A stretch of DNA of 64,000 nucleotides from Symbiodinium natans (lineage: Eukaryota > Sar > Dinophyceae > Suessiales > Symbiodiniaceae), in the NCBI GenBank assembly GCA_905221605.1, contig CAJNDS010000424.1, positions 872,978 through 936,977 on the forward strand, in the 5' to 3' direction. How positions within the stretch are numbered: position 1 is the first letter of the stretch; every line of letters starts with the position of its first letter. The notes beneath the pieces are model-generated. The model was given only the letters and a program-made list of their open reading frames with translations. It was not told the origin of the DNA and did no database searches. Both the position numbers and the translations under genes were made by a program. Positions 9,591-20,078 of this stretch are shown one piece after another.

Positions 9591-11463
9591 AACTAAGGCC
9601 TTAGAGCACTAAACACACCCAAAACCCTAGAACCCCAAGACAATGCTAAAACCACATAAAACCTTAAATCCCTAAATAGCCTCAAATAGCCCAAGAGACA
9701 GCAGGGCCGGTGTCTAGGGGCACCTAAGCACGATCTAGAGCCCTGTGCTTGCGGAATGTGGACTGTAGAAGAGGAAGTTGCTCCTGTCGGGTGGTCTTCA
9801 CATCACAGTTTAGGGCTTAGGGTTTGAGGTTTCAGGGTTTCAGGGCTTGAGGGTTTAGGCTTTGAGGGTGTAGGGTTTCAGGGCTTGAGGGTTTAGGCTA
9901 TGAGGGTGTAGGGTTTCAGGGCTTGAGGGTTTGGGTTTCAAAACTTAGCGGTTTAGTTAGGGTTTGAGGGTTTAGGGTTTTAGGGCCTAAGGGTTTTAGG
10001 GTTTTAGTAGGGCTTCAGGCCCCTCAACCCTAAAAACTAAACCCTGCTGACTTCAACAAAACCAGGGTTCGAGCTAATGGGCCCACCTTTCACCGTCACT
10101 TCCCCAACTCTCCTCTGTGAAATCCGATGCTGTCCCCACCCGAATCCCAAATGCCCAACACAGCGCCCGAGGAATTTGTGTTTATGTTGTTCTTATTGTT
10201 TTTTGTGGGTGGGGGGCGGGGGGGTTAGGGTGTAGGGTTCAGGCTTTAGGGTTTAGGTTCTGTTTTTTTGGGGGGTTGGGGGGGTGGGGTGGGGGGGAGG
10301 GGGGGGGGGGAGGGGGGGGGGGGGGGGGAGGGGGGGGGAAACCTGCAGCCCTAAACCCGGGAGTCTCTGATCAGTCGACCCCCAAACAGTAGCTTAGAAT
10401 TCCCCCCCCGCCCCCCATTAGAGCGCCGCTCAGTGGCGGTTCTAAGGCTTCCTAAACCCTAAACCCTAAACCCTAAACCCTAATCCCCCGGCAGAGTACG
10501 GCACCCTCATAAGAACACCGTACCTTACAGAACTGCCAAGGTGCTTCTGCCTGCCGGTTGCAGCACGATGAGGCTGAAGGGCTGGCTGCACGCCAAACCC
10601 CAAACACCCTAAGCCCTAAACCGTAATAGGGTTTAGGGTTTAGGGCTTAGGGTTTAAGATTTAGGGTTTAGGGTTTAGGGTTTAGGGATTGCTCTAACCC
10701 CTAAAACCTTAAGCTCGATGAGTGCAAAGCCCCACAGAGCTGTAAACCCCACCTTCCATGACCCCTAACTTCACAGGTCCCAACCTCTTCCGAGTTTCCT
10801 GGGGCTCAAAATGGCTTCTGTGCTTAAGGAAGCTCGGTGTGGATGCGTCTCAGAAACGAGGGAGCTTCTTGACTCTGAAGTTTCTTAAGCTTAGCGCCTC
10901 AGGGTTGGGGGGGGGGGGGGTCCTGGGAGCGCCTTCTTGGCGGTTCAAGTCCAGACTCGCATTTCTCGCAGGGAGGGTTGAGGGTTCAGGGTTCAGATAG
11001 GCGATGTCCTAAAAAACCCCGAACTATGAGGCCGTATTCTAACAGCGGCCCTCAGAACGAATGGTAGCTTGCGAACCCTGATCCAGTCCCAGGGTCACAG
11101 CAGTGCATGGCCCGCCTGAAGGAGAGGACATCAACAACTGGGAAGAAGATAGAGAAACAAAATTGTATTCCATAGCACAAAAAGTGCCGATCGAAAGCCA
11201 GCTCAGTTACCATATGTCTTATGCTTCCTTCCTACGTTTTCTTGCTATCCATGGCTTGCTCTTTCTCTCTCTCATTGGCTATGTTCTCCAACTTTTCGTT
11301 TGCTTTGTTGCTTATTCGAATCCCTTTCTTTCCTTCTTCTCCGAAGAGAGAAAGTCAAGTCTTTCCGTCGATTTGAGTGTTTCTAGTTGTTTTACACTTT
11401 AATTCTTATATTGTTTTTGGACGTGCTAAGTTACAGTATTTTGTGCCTTTAGCGACATCATAA
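9591..11463. other. Array-rich stretch with G tracts
   Basis: Contains loose TTTAGGG/TTTCAGGG units at 9810-10020, a very G-rich tract at 10205-10340, a clean CCCTAAA array at 10447-10486, a TTTAGGG array at 10625-10686, and a poly-G run near 10907. A possible small exon lies at about 11104-11146 (CMARLKERTSTTGKK after an acceptor-like CAGCAG). Nothing else supportable. Confidence 0.45.
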
Positions 11464-11527
11464 GTTTAGGGTTTAGGGCTTAGGGCTTAGGGCTTACGGT
11501 TTAGGGTTTAGGGTTTAGGGTTTAGAG

Positions 11528-11624
11528 CCACATGGTCACGGTCCCTGAACCAGGTGTCCTTCGGGGCTGCCTCGGCGTCGCTCTGCCGAGGCAGGCAGTG
11601 GCGCACTGCGCTCGACGCCTGGCA
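11528..11624 (+). CDS. Exon-like island, one PPR-like motif
   Basis: Read in frame as LNQVSFGAASASLCRGRQW followed by RTALDAWQ. This fits the usual dinoflagellate PPR pattern (VSFxAAIsAC.kg.qW..AL). The island follows a TTTAGGG array whose last TTTAG could act as an acceptor, and it ends at a GTAATT donor-like site (GT at 11625). A GC-rich stem (CTGCCTCGGC / GCCGAGGCAG) lies inside it. PPR proteins bind RNA in organelles, but assignment from a single motif is tentative. Confidence 0.45.
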
Positions 11625-13106
11625 GTAATTTGGGCATTTCCCTAGGGCGCTAAGGACTCTATTTTAGGGTTTCTGGGCCCAAAAGGCCTTCCTGCATAAG
11701 GTTTTTTTGCCCCAAGTTTGAGCCTAAGGGTTTCCCCTCAGCCCCCCTAAACCCTATATAAACCCTGGACCCTAAACCCTAGAACTTATTTAAACCCGAA
11801 GCATTATATGACCTTCTTCCCGAAACCCTAAACCCTCTCTCAGCCCTGAAATGCCAAGCCTGCGGCCCCCCGAGCCGGATCCCTTAAGACTTCTGTCGAA
11901 GCCCTTTCCTCACCACGGTAACAACATCAACGCAAACCCTGAACCCCAAAGCCAAAACCCTAAACCTTAAGTCCAACACCCTAAACCCCAAACCCTAAAC
12001 CCTAAAACCCTAAACCCGAAGCCATAAGAGCTGACGATGGGACAAGCCCTTGCGAGGGGCCGGAGTCTCGAAGACATCAAGGACCATCCAGACCCTGCAT
12101 TCAATCTCGCCCGCGCAACGGGGCGTGCATGGTCGGCGACGCCAAACCCGAAGTTTTGCTGATGTCGGCTGGGCTTTACACCCCGGACATCGGGGCAGAG
12201 AGCTCAAAGGCGTCGAGAAGATGGGTGCCAAGAAGTTCTCTCTGAGCTTGCCGAAAAGCCTGGAGCTGGTGAGAAAGAGCCTTATGTCCAACTGCCTGGG
12301 TTAGAGTTCGGTTTAGGGTTTAGGGTTTAGGTTTAGGGTTAAGGGCTTAGGGCTTAGGGCTTAGGGCTTAGGATTGCTGACGGGGTGAAGTCGGAGGGTG
12401 ATCTGGTCATAGATCTCAGTCAGCAAAACCTTGAAGCCATACAGTAGAACCTTAAAGCCCTGAAGAACCAGATACTGTTTCACACCGTGCAACAAAGGCG
12501 CCAAAAGCCTAAACCAACCCGATAAACCCTCAACCCCAAAACTCTGAACAACCTCAATATACCCGAACAGCCGAACTAGCACATCCCTAACCCAGAGCCC
12601 TCCCCTAAAACCTCAGACCCCACACAAACAGCAATTAAACCTAAAGGCTAATTTTCAACCCTAAACCCTAAACCCCTAACCCCTAAACCCTCCAACACAA
12701 TCCACAACAATGCCTACGAAGGCCCTGTGTGGCTCCGCAGCTGGTGCCGTGGCGCTGGGCGCCATCACGGACGCAGCGGCCAAGGCCAAATTTAAATTTA
12801 GATGTTTTCCCCAAGTCTTTTGGGGTTTTGGATTTGGGGTCTTGGGTTTGGGGTTAAGGGTTTGGGGTTTAGGATTTAGGGGTCAGGTAAACCCCAAGCC
12901 CTCAACCTGTGAAACCTGCCCCTTGCACCATACAACCTATTTAGCCCTAAAAGCCATTCAACCCTACACCCTAGGCTTCTGATTCCCGAGGCAGGGACTT
13001 CCTTTAGGCTCCAGGATCTACATCTTGGATGTTTGCTGATCGGGTCCTGTACTGCTTATTCAGGGTCTGCAGATAGGGTGTCTACGAATATGTGCAAATC
13101 GGTACG

Positions 13107-13137
<31 letters not shown>

Positions 13138-14541
13138 GCATACACATATAATCAGATTTTCGTGGGTTTGTATATATGGCATAGCCTGCATTTATCCACA
13201 ACGAGTGGTGCGAGGGCCCGTCGGCTTTGCCTTTGACCCTCCTTCTACTGCAATTGTTTGCAGCTTCTCCGAAGTGTGCCATCCTGAATGTAGAACCAGC
13301 CAGGCCCAGGACTGGTCTGAGGGTTGAGGCTGTAGGGTTTAGGGTTTACGGTTTAGGGTTTAGGATTGAGGGTTTAGGGTTTAGGGTTTAGGATTGAGGG
13401 TTTTTGGGTTTTAAGGGTGAGCTCTCTGGCTACACCCACTTATGGGCTGCAAATGGTGGCTTTCCTCACGGGAATAAGGCATGGCAACCTCGGGGCCCAC
13501 AGTCAAACTCATCTGGCTCTGCCTAGCATAGGTGTGATGCTGCTTGTAGGCCCATGCATCCCAAGACCCTAACCCTAAACCCTAAGCCCTAAACCCCAAA
13601 ACCCCAAAGCCCCAAAGCCCCAAAGCCCCAAAAGCCCCGAAAGCCCCGAAAGCCCTAAGCCCGTGGGCAGGTGCATGCGTGGCGCCCTGCGCTGTCGCAG
13701 CTTCAACAGTGGCGCCGGACACAAGGCCGCCGACCTATACTAGGGCCCAGAGTACCAGAGTAGGCCCTTATTTTCCTTTTTTCTCTGGGTTTGGGTACCC
13801 GTACAAACCCTACGTAGAAAGCCAAAAAGGGTGCCCCTTTTATTGTCAGGTTACTCTTGGGTCACCGTCAACCCCCTGAACCCCCCCATGTTTAGGGTTT
13901 GGGTTGAGGGAGTTAAGTGGCCCTACCACCCACTTCCCCCCCCCCCAGGCCCCAAACCTGAACCATCCCTCACTCATAGCACCTGTGCTGTGCGCTGCCT
14001 TACCTTACAAAGGGCCTGAAAAGAGATTCGGGATTTAGGGTTTAATGGCAATGCAGCTTACTCGAAATTGTAGTCCACCTTGTCCTTTTTAACCGAAGGC
14101 TCCAGACTAACTACAGGGAGCTGAGGTTGGGTGAAAAAAGGTTGCACTTGGGCATTTAGTTTTTTTGGCTGCTATCCTAGCACAAAAAGCATCAAGCCCC
14201 AAACCATAAATCCTAAACCCTAAACCCTACCGACCCTAAACCCAAACCCTCAACCAATGCTCCAGAAGGCTTATCACCATCCGCGGTCAAACCCCGAAAA
14301 CACCAGCTCATGGTCGTCATTGGGTTTAGGGTTAAGCATGGATGTTGTCTGGGGTCTAGGGTGTCGAGGGTTGAGAGTATAGGGTTCAGGGGTTTTAGGC
14401 TTGAGCGACTAAGGGCTTAAGGGTTTATAAGAGTTTCTAAACCCTAAACCCTATATAAGCCCTAAACCCTAAACCCTAAACCCTAAACCCTTGAGGCTTA
14501 AAGGGTCTGCTTTGAGGACCCCCTGGGGTGGTGCTCCTTAG
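11625..14541. other. Telomere-like arrays and unique sequence, weak exon-like stretches
   Basis: CCCTAAA units at 11745-12015 and 12655-12690, TTTAGGG units at 12312-12370 and 13335-13410, CCCCAAA/CCCCGAAA variants at 13565-13655, and arrays at 14210-14240 and 14435-14490. Open, possibly exonic stretches lie at 12150-12300 (KKFSLSLPKSLELVRKS) and 12710-12790 (ALCGSAAGAVALGAITDAA). A TACA microsatellite lies at 13107-13135. Confidence 0.4.
13754..13863 (+). mobile_element. MITE-like dispersed element, family B
   Basis: Begins CCAGAGTAGGCCCTTATT and ends GGTTACTCTTGGGTC, so the ends are imperfect inverted repeats (GAGTAG / CTACTC). About 110 bp, non-coding. Related copies lie at 17111, 19792 and 40000. 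Confidence 0.6.
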
Positions 14542-14611
14542 TTCCGCGGGCGATGCCCTGCAACGCTCGGCGGAGTGGCCCAAGGCCTGGCAGACGCTGG
14601 GGCTTTGGGGT
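14542..14611 (+). CDS. Exon-like island, PPR-like
   Basis: After an acceptor-like CTCCTTAG the frame reads SAGDALQRSAEWPKAWQTLG. The W..AW..L spacing recalls the second helix of a PPR motif. CCCTAAA units lie 50 bp upstream and TTTAGGG-like units start just downstream, the same bracketing as for the other islands. Confidence 0.3.
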
Positions 14612-14904
14612 CTCTAGGGGTTTGAGGGGTTTAGGGTTGGGTTTAGGGTTTAGGGTCTCAGGGGTTTCGGGGTTTAGGGTTCAGGGTCTTAGGGTTTTGG
14701 GGTTCAGGGGTTTAAGTAGGGCTTCAGAGGTTTGGAGGATTAGGGTCTACTCTGGGGCTCTGGGGGTTCCAGGGGTTTCAGGGAGTTTCGGGGTCTACGG
14801 GGATTTAGGGGGGTTTAGGGTTTGGGGGTTTATGGGTCTAATGGCTGATGGGGAAGGAGGTGATAGCAGAAGCTAGGGAGCCTGGTCTGGTGAAGTCAAG
14901 GGAT

Positions 14905-15005
14905 TAAGACTCGTGCCCCCATGGCTGTACGCCGCTTAATCTACTCCTAATATGGTCGCTAGACTCCCTTGAAGGATCTTTACAAAGGGAACCTCAACGG
15001 TACAA
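14905..15005 (+). repeat. Dispersed element related to 56542-56665
   Basis: Shares several blocks with 56542-56665: AAGACTCG, CCTAATATGG, CTCCCTT/TTCCCTT, GGATC-TTACAAAGG and AACC. Non-coding, about 100 bp. The ends are not clear enough to call inverted repeats. From here to 16128 there are CCCTAAA arrays at 15150-15195 and 15315-15400, TTTAGGG units at 15505-15570, and short open stretches with no recognisable motif. Confidence 0.45.
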
Positions 15006-16578
15006 CCCCTTGATAAAGGGCTTGGTGTCCGTGGGTTCGTAGCTTAAGGCTTGGGGTGTATGGTGAGCTTTCTGAGGCAAGGTCTCGTTTTTTTCGCTTT
15101 CAAGGTGGAGCCCAACTCTATTAGCGCCTCAAGCCCTACTTAAACCCCTGAACCCGAAGACCCTAAACCCCCTACACCCTAAAACCCTAAACCCAAAAAG
15201 TGTTGCGTTGGACGCTTGAAGTTTACTTGAGGTTCAATGAGAAGCGCTCACTCAGAGCCCCTCGCGCCTGAAGTTTGTACCATTCAGAGTGTGTAGGGTT
15301 TAGGATTGAAAACCCAACACCCTAAACCCCAAACCCTAAGCCCTAAACCCTAAACCCTAAACCGAAATCCTAAACCCTAAACCCTAAACCCTAAACTGAA
15401 TGAAGCCCTGAACAGCAAGGCTGTGGAGTTGTTGGCCCCGCTGGTGGCGCGGCATGGATTCGGGTAGCTTGGGGGGGGCGTATCTCACTTGTCTTCGTTG
15501 TGTCGGTTTAGGGTATAGGGTTTCGGGTTAGGTTTAGGGTTTAGAGTTTAGGGTTTAGGGTCGGAACCCATGCAGGTTCGGTTACCAGTAGATGTTAAGA
15601 ATCGAACCCGAGCTGTACTTTGGTTTCGGATTCGGCTGAGTCTGAGTCCCCCTGATGCTGCACTCCTACTGTCAAGTACTATGAGCAGAAGTAGGGCGAT
15701 GAACCTCAACCCTAAACCGATAAAGGCTTTTGAAAACCCATAAACCAGCTTTGCACAGTCCTGGTCATGGGGAGCGATCCACGTGAGTCCTCTAAAGCCA
15801 GGCTCAAGTGTGTATGCTTTGAGGTCAGGGATCCAAAACGACTTCCGCCCTAACCACCCCTACCCCAACAGAAGGACCAGCAAACGTCAATCAAGCCTTA
15901 TTTCGGCATGTAGCGGGTCGTCCCGTAATGCAGTGGTAGCCCGAAACCCTATACCCTAAGCCCCAATACTAAGCCCTAAACCCTTTGGGACATGAAGCTT
16001 CCAGGAAAGATGCCTCGAGCTGGATCTTCATGGTGTTCTGGTTCTGGTCGAAGCGCTACATATGGGGTTTGCGAGAATAGTACCCTTTTGGGCGGGTTCC
16101 AATCATAAGGGTATAGTATCTTTTAGGTGTGTTGCCCCTTCTCTCGGAAGTGCCCATATCTGTGCTGCTTAATCCCCTTGAGCCACCCCCCCTGAACGCC
16201 TTCAGCAAAAGTCAACCTGCTTCGGTGTCCAGGGTCCATGTACCTCAGTATGGTATACTTGGGCCCCAAAGTCCCTATATAGGAGGTAAACCCTATTTAG
16301 GTACATGGACTCTTCGAATTTCCTGCCCAAAGGTGGCACCACATGGATCCGCAGACGCCGCAGCCTTCGGGGCGCCACGTCTGCCTCGATCGAAAGGTTT
16401 AGGGTTTTGTAACCTGACCTCTTGGAAGATGCTCTCTGGCACGGTTGCTGTCGGAAGCTCGAACCTACTGTATGTAGCGGAACCCGGAATTGCAATACTC
16501 TTCGCCCTAAGCCTCGAACCATGAGCCTAGCCCTAAACCCTAAACCCTAAATCCTAAACCCTAAACCCTAAACCCCAG

Positions 16579-16667
16579 GAATCCGATGCCCAGATTCTGC
16601 AGAGCAGGTGCTCCTCGCGGCGTGCGCAGGGGGCGCACGCTGGGCCGAGGGAAAGGCCAGAGCTAAG
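16579..16667 (+). CDS. Exon-like island, PPR-like, phase-clean
   Basis: Starts after CCCCAG at the end of a CCCTAAA array and ends at AAG|GTTAAGGG, where a TTTAGGG array begins. The frame reads IRCPDSAEQVLLAAC, then AGGARWAEGKARAK. LLAACAGGARWAEG closely fits a PPR repeat core. The 89-bp length is typical of small exons. It could instead be a relic. Confidence 0.42.
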
Positions 16668-16668
16668 G

Positions 16669-16833
16669 TTAAGGGTTCAGGGTTAAGGGTTTAGGGTTTA
16701 GGGTGTAGGGTTTAGGGTTTAGGGTTAGGGTTTCGGGTTTAGGGTTTAGGGTTTAGGGTTTAGGGTTTAGGGTTTAGGGTTTAGGGTTTAGGGTTTAGGG
16801 TTTAGGGTTTAGGGTTTAGGGTTTAGGGTTCAG
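16669..16833 (+). repeat. Telomere-like array (TTTAGGG)n
   Basis: About 20 units. The first few vary; 16739-16830 is nearly perfect. It starts immediately after the PPR-like island and would form the 5' end of the intron if the donor is AAG|GT. Confidence 0.95.
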
Positions 16834-16959
16834 GGGCTTAACCTTACTCACCCACGATTCTTACTGGACAATTTGGGGAAGCATTCGAAACCTCTCTGGG
16901 AGAAGGTTTATGGGCTGAGGTGGGTTAGCCTGTGTTTACTGCCTTGGGGTGTAGGGGTT

Positions 16960-17060
16960 TGGGGTTTAGGGTTTTAGGGTTTTAGGGTTTTAGGGTTTTA
17001 GGGTTTTAGGGTTTTAGGGTTTTAGGGTTTAGGGTTTAGGGTTTAGGGTTTAGGGTTTGG
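16960..17060 (+). repeat. Variant array (TTTTAGGG)n
   Basis: Eight to nine units of the octamer TTTTAGGG, followed by the normal heptamer. The homogeneous variant unit indicates local amplification of one changed unit. Confidence 0.92.
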
Positions 17061-17110
17061 GGAGTCTAAACCCTCAGACCCTCAATCCTCAACCCAGGGA
17101 GACACTAGCA

Positions 17111-17214
17111 TCCAGAGTAGCCCCTATTCCCTTTTTTTAGGGTTTAGGGTTCCCTTAGAAGCCCCCTTTCAGCACAGAACGGTACCCTTTAAATTCCCAG
17201 ACCTGCGGGTCTAG
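17111..17214 (+). mobile_element. MITE-like element, family B, with telomere-like units inside
   Basis: Same ends as the copies at 13754, 19792 and 40000 (CCAGAGTAGCCCCTATTCCC ... CGGGTCTAG) and the same internal block GGTTCCCTTAGAAGCCCC. Unlike the others it carries TTTAGGGTTTAGGG in the left third. Confidence 0.55.
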
Positions 17215-17395
17215 GACTAGGGCCTTTATGGTGGGTCTCGGGGCATCTCTCAAGCTCGTAGTAAGGGCTTTAGCTTTGGGAATTTGGTGCCTTGGATCGC
17301 CCACGTATATTCATCCCCCGCCATTTTTTCCTTCAAGGGCTGCTCCTAAGAAGTCTCTCGGCGCATCCGCTAAACCCCAAACCCGAAGCTCCAAT

Positions 17396-17530
17396 CCCTA
17401 CAACCCTAAGCCCCAAATCCTAAACTCCCAAACCCTAAACCCCACACCCTAAACTCCAAACCCTAAACCCCAAACCCTAAAACCCAAATCCCTAAAACCC
17501 TAACCCCCAAACCCTAAACCCTAAACCCTG
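17396..17530 (-). repeat. Degenerate CCCTAAA array
   Basis: Mixed CCCTAAA, CCCCAAA and CCCTAAAA units leading directly into the next exon-like island. Confidence 0.85.
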
Positions 17531-17631
17531 GAGACGGCTGGAGGACCTTTTGGCCCGACTCCGGCAGCGGCGGCTCCGCCTGGACGTCGCGGCCTTCGGA
17601 GCTGCCGTGCGGAGTGCCGAGGCGCCCTGGG
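17531..17631 (+). CDS. Exon-like island, PPR-like
   Basis: Bracketed by CCCTAAA on the left and TTTAGGG on the right, ending TGGG|GTTTAGGG. The frame reads RRLEDLLARLRQRRLRLDVA, then AFGAAVRSAEAPW, matching the end of one PPR motif and the start of the next (LL..M..R.L.pDV..F.AA). High GC content contrasts with the arrays. Confidence 0.42.
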
Positions 17632-17800
17632 GTTTAGGGTTTAGGGTTTAGGGTTTAGGGTTTAGGGGTTTAGGGGTTTAGGGGTTTAGGGGTTTAGGGT
17701 TAGGCATTTGGCTTTTGGCTTTTGGCTTTTGGCTTTAGGCTTTAGGGTTCAGGGTTCTGGGTCTAGGGTTCTGGGTTTTGGGTTTTGGGTTTAGGGTTGA
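17632..17800 (+). repeat. Telomere-like array with octamer block
   Basis: TTTAGGG units, then four or five TTTAGGGG octamers (17660-17695), then TTTTGGC/TTTTGGG variants. Confidence 0.9.
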
Positions 17801-18022
17801 GAACATTCAGGAGGCTAAGCAATAACCTTTTCGTTCTACCAGTTCAAGCTGAATATAGACCAATATGGGCCCCGATATTCTGTGTGGCGTTATTCTGGAT
17901 TGTTCGTGGCGTTTAGGTGTTTGGGATTTTGGCTTTCATGTGATTTTGGGTTTGCTTGGAGGGCAGTGAGGATTAGGGCATACTCAGAACGATACTTACA
18001 TTACATGAACCTTCCAAGTAAC

Positions 18023-18120
18023 TTGGGATTTTCCCCTTTATACTAACGGTCCTTTATAGGGCTTTTGTGCCCCCTATCGAATCCCTGTCAAGGATTGTTC
18101 GTATAGCGGGAACATCCCAA
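18023..18120 (+). mobile_element. MITE, family C, with 8-bp target duplication
   Basis: A 98-bp element with long imperfect terminal inverted repeats (left TTGGGATTTTCCCCTTTATA, right ending GCGGGAACATCCCAA). It is flanked on both sides by the identical octamer CAAGTAAC. An 8-bp duplication fits hAT-type transposition (established for that superfamily). The second copy is at 53800-53900. No transposase is present. Confidence 0.8.
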
Positions 18121-18559
18121 CAAGTAACTTTCAATTCCCGAAGCCCGAAAAGCCATCCCTTGGCCGCAAGAGGCCAAGCCCGATGTTGCACAGACGTTGG
18201 CCTTGGAGATGTGACCTGGCAGGCAGCTGGCCGTGAACTAGACCCTACTTTGATTTCAGGGCGCGCGACGGTCGGTTGCCTAAGAATCTTCTTTCAGGGC
18301 TTTAGGTTTAGAGTAGTAACCTACAAAAAAGTGGGTTCAAGGGTATAGGTTAGGAACCCTGGGAGGCAAGCATTCATGTGATTGGTCCGTTTGGTCGGGG
18401 GGACAAGGTCGCCAAGGTCGCTGTCTTGGATAGGGGACCCCAAAATGGACCACGATCTAAGTTGTTACAACCCTAAACCCTAAACCCTAAACCCTAAACC
18501 CTAAACCCTAAACCCTCATCGAAACCGCAAGCAGCCGCACCCCCTGACTCCCAGCCCAG

Positions 18560-18660
18560 GCGCCAGCGGGGCTTGCGCGCCACCCCCGCGCTGCGCAACG
18601 CGGTGGCCGCCGGGGCGCGCTGGGACGAGGCGACTTTGGACCTTGGGTGCCCTGTTTCGG
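18560..18660 (+). CDS. Exon-like island, PPR-like
   Basis: Acceptor-like CCAGCCCAG| follows a CCCTAAA array (18470-18516); the island ends TTTCGG|GTTTAGGGG at the start of a TTTAGGG array. The frame reads RQRGLRATPALRNAVAAGA, then RWDEATLDLGCPVS. RGLR..P....NA..A.ARWDEA is a clear PPR-like core. Length 101 bp. Confidence 0.45.
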
Positions 18661-19791
18661 GTTTAGGGGTTAGGGGTTTAGGGTTTAGGGTTTAGGGTTT
18701 AGGGTTTAGGGGGTATGTTACAGCTAGCCATCTGATCTCTGATCTCCTAGGGTATCAAAGGGTTTAGGGCTCAAGGGTATTTCTGGGGTTTAGGGCCATG
18801 TAGAGGCTGCTCATGCAGGCGGTTGAAGGAAACATGGCTGTCACAGCTATGACAATGAGCATGGCGACAAGACTTCAGTAGGGTTTAGGGCTTCCGCAGG
18901 GTTAGTGCCCTGGTGCCCGCGTTAGTTAGCTTTTGTTCGGTTTGCTCCCTTCAGAGTGGTTAACCCTAAACCCTAAACCCTAAACCCTAAACCCTAAACC
19001 CTAGGTTGACTCTCCGCTCGACTCTAAGAGGGCACATGCCTGCAATTTCCTGCAGCCTCTATACTACCCCTTAGTTTTTCCCATAATCAAGGCTATTCAG
19101 GGATGATAAAGCCTAACAAAAGTAATTTAAGGGGGGAAACCCTGGGGGGGGGGGGGGGTAGTATAGAGGGGGGTAGTAGGGAAACCCTTGACAAACCCTA
19201 AACCCTATAAACCCTAAACCCACATCCACACCTGGATGATTCCCCAAACTTGTAGGAAACCTATGAAAATTAGCTCTTTTCTGGAAAAGGCGCTGCGCCT
19301 CTTCATCTACTGCGGCTCTTGTCAGCTCGAGGCGAGGCCTGGGATTTAGGGGTTCAGCTTTGGGGTTTGGTTGAAGGTTTAAATCCTAAACCCTAAACCC
19401 TACACCCTAAGCCCTAAGCCCTAATCCTTAGCCTAAACCCTAAACCCAAAAGGTTTTGGGGCTTGCAGGGTTCAGGGTGCACGCGTCAGCGCTTGCTCCG
19501 GAAGGGGACGTTCTAGGGCTCTAGGGATGTTTAGGCTTACAGTAACCTCCAAACAGTTGGAACATCTTTATCCCCATGCCCCGAAAGGTATGCTAAAGGG
19601 AATCCCAGCTCTAATCATCCTTAAACCATGTTCCAACTTTCTGGAGTGTACTGTATGGGTTTCGGGTTTAGGGTTTAGGGTTTAGGGCCTGTCCAGGGAT
19701 GTCAATCGAAAGCAGCTGCTACCTTATGTCAGGCCAAAGGGTACTTACCTTCGGATTCACTCCCCGGGGAGTTCTCGACAGACGAAACTAG
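18661..19791. other. Arrays and unique sequence
   Basis: TTTAGGG array at 18661-18713, CCCTAAA array at 18961-19004, CCCTAAA variants at 19385-19445, short TTTAGGG array at 19662-19688, and a poly-G run at 19146-19158. A weak exon-like stretch follows CTTGCAG near 19470. No gene called. Confidence 0.45.
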
Positions 19792-19899
19792 GAATCAGAG
19801 TAGGCCCTTATTCCCTTTCTTGGAAGTTTCAGTTCCCTTGTAAGCCCCTTAAAGCCAAAAAAAGGGGCACCCTTTTTATTGCTAGGCTACTCTTGGGTC
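19792..19899 (+). mobile_element. MITE-like element, family B
   Basis: Starts ATCAGAGTAGGCCCTTATTC and ends GGCTACTCTTGGGTC, with inverted ends (GAGTAG / CTACTC). Internally GTTCCCTTGTAAGCCCCTTA matches the other copies. It lies 180 bp upstream of the membrane-protein ORF. Confidence 0.65.
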
Positions 19900-20078
19900 C
19901 AGGAAAGGTGCTGTCGCAATGACCTACAGGGATAGACAGGGAGCCCAAATTAGCAGAAAGCCGCATGGATCAGAGTACCTAACTCGCACATGGAATTTTC
20001 TCACGCAGAACAACAGATGCACCGATCTTGCAGTTTTCTTGTCGAGGCCCAGCTCCCCCTGCGGGCAGGCCTGTCATT

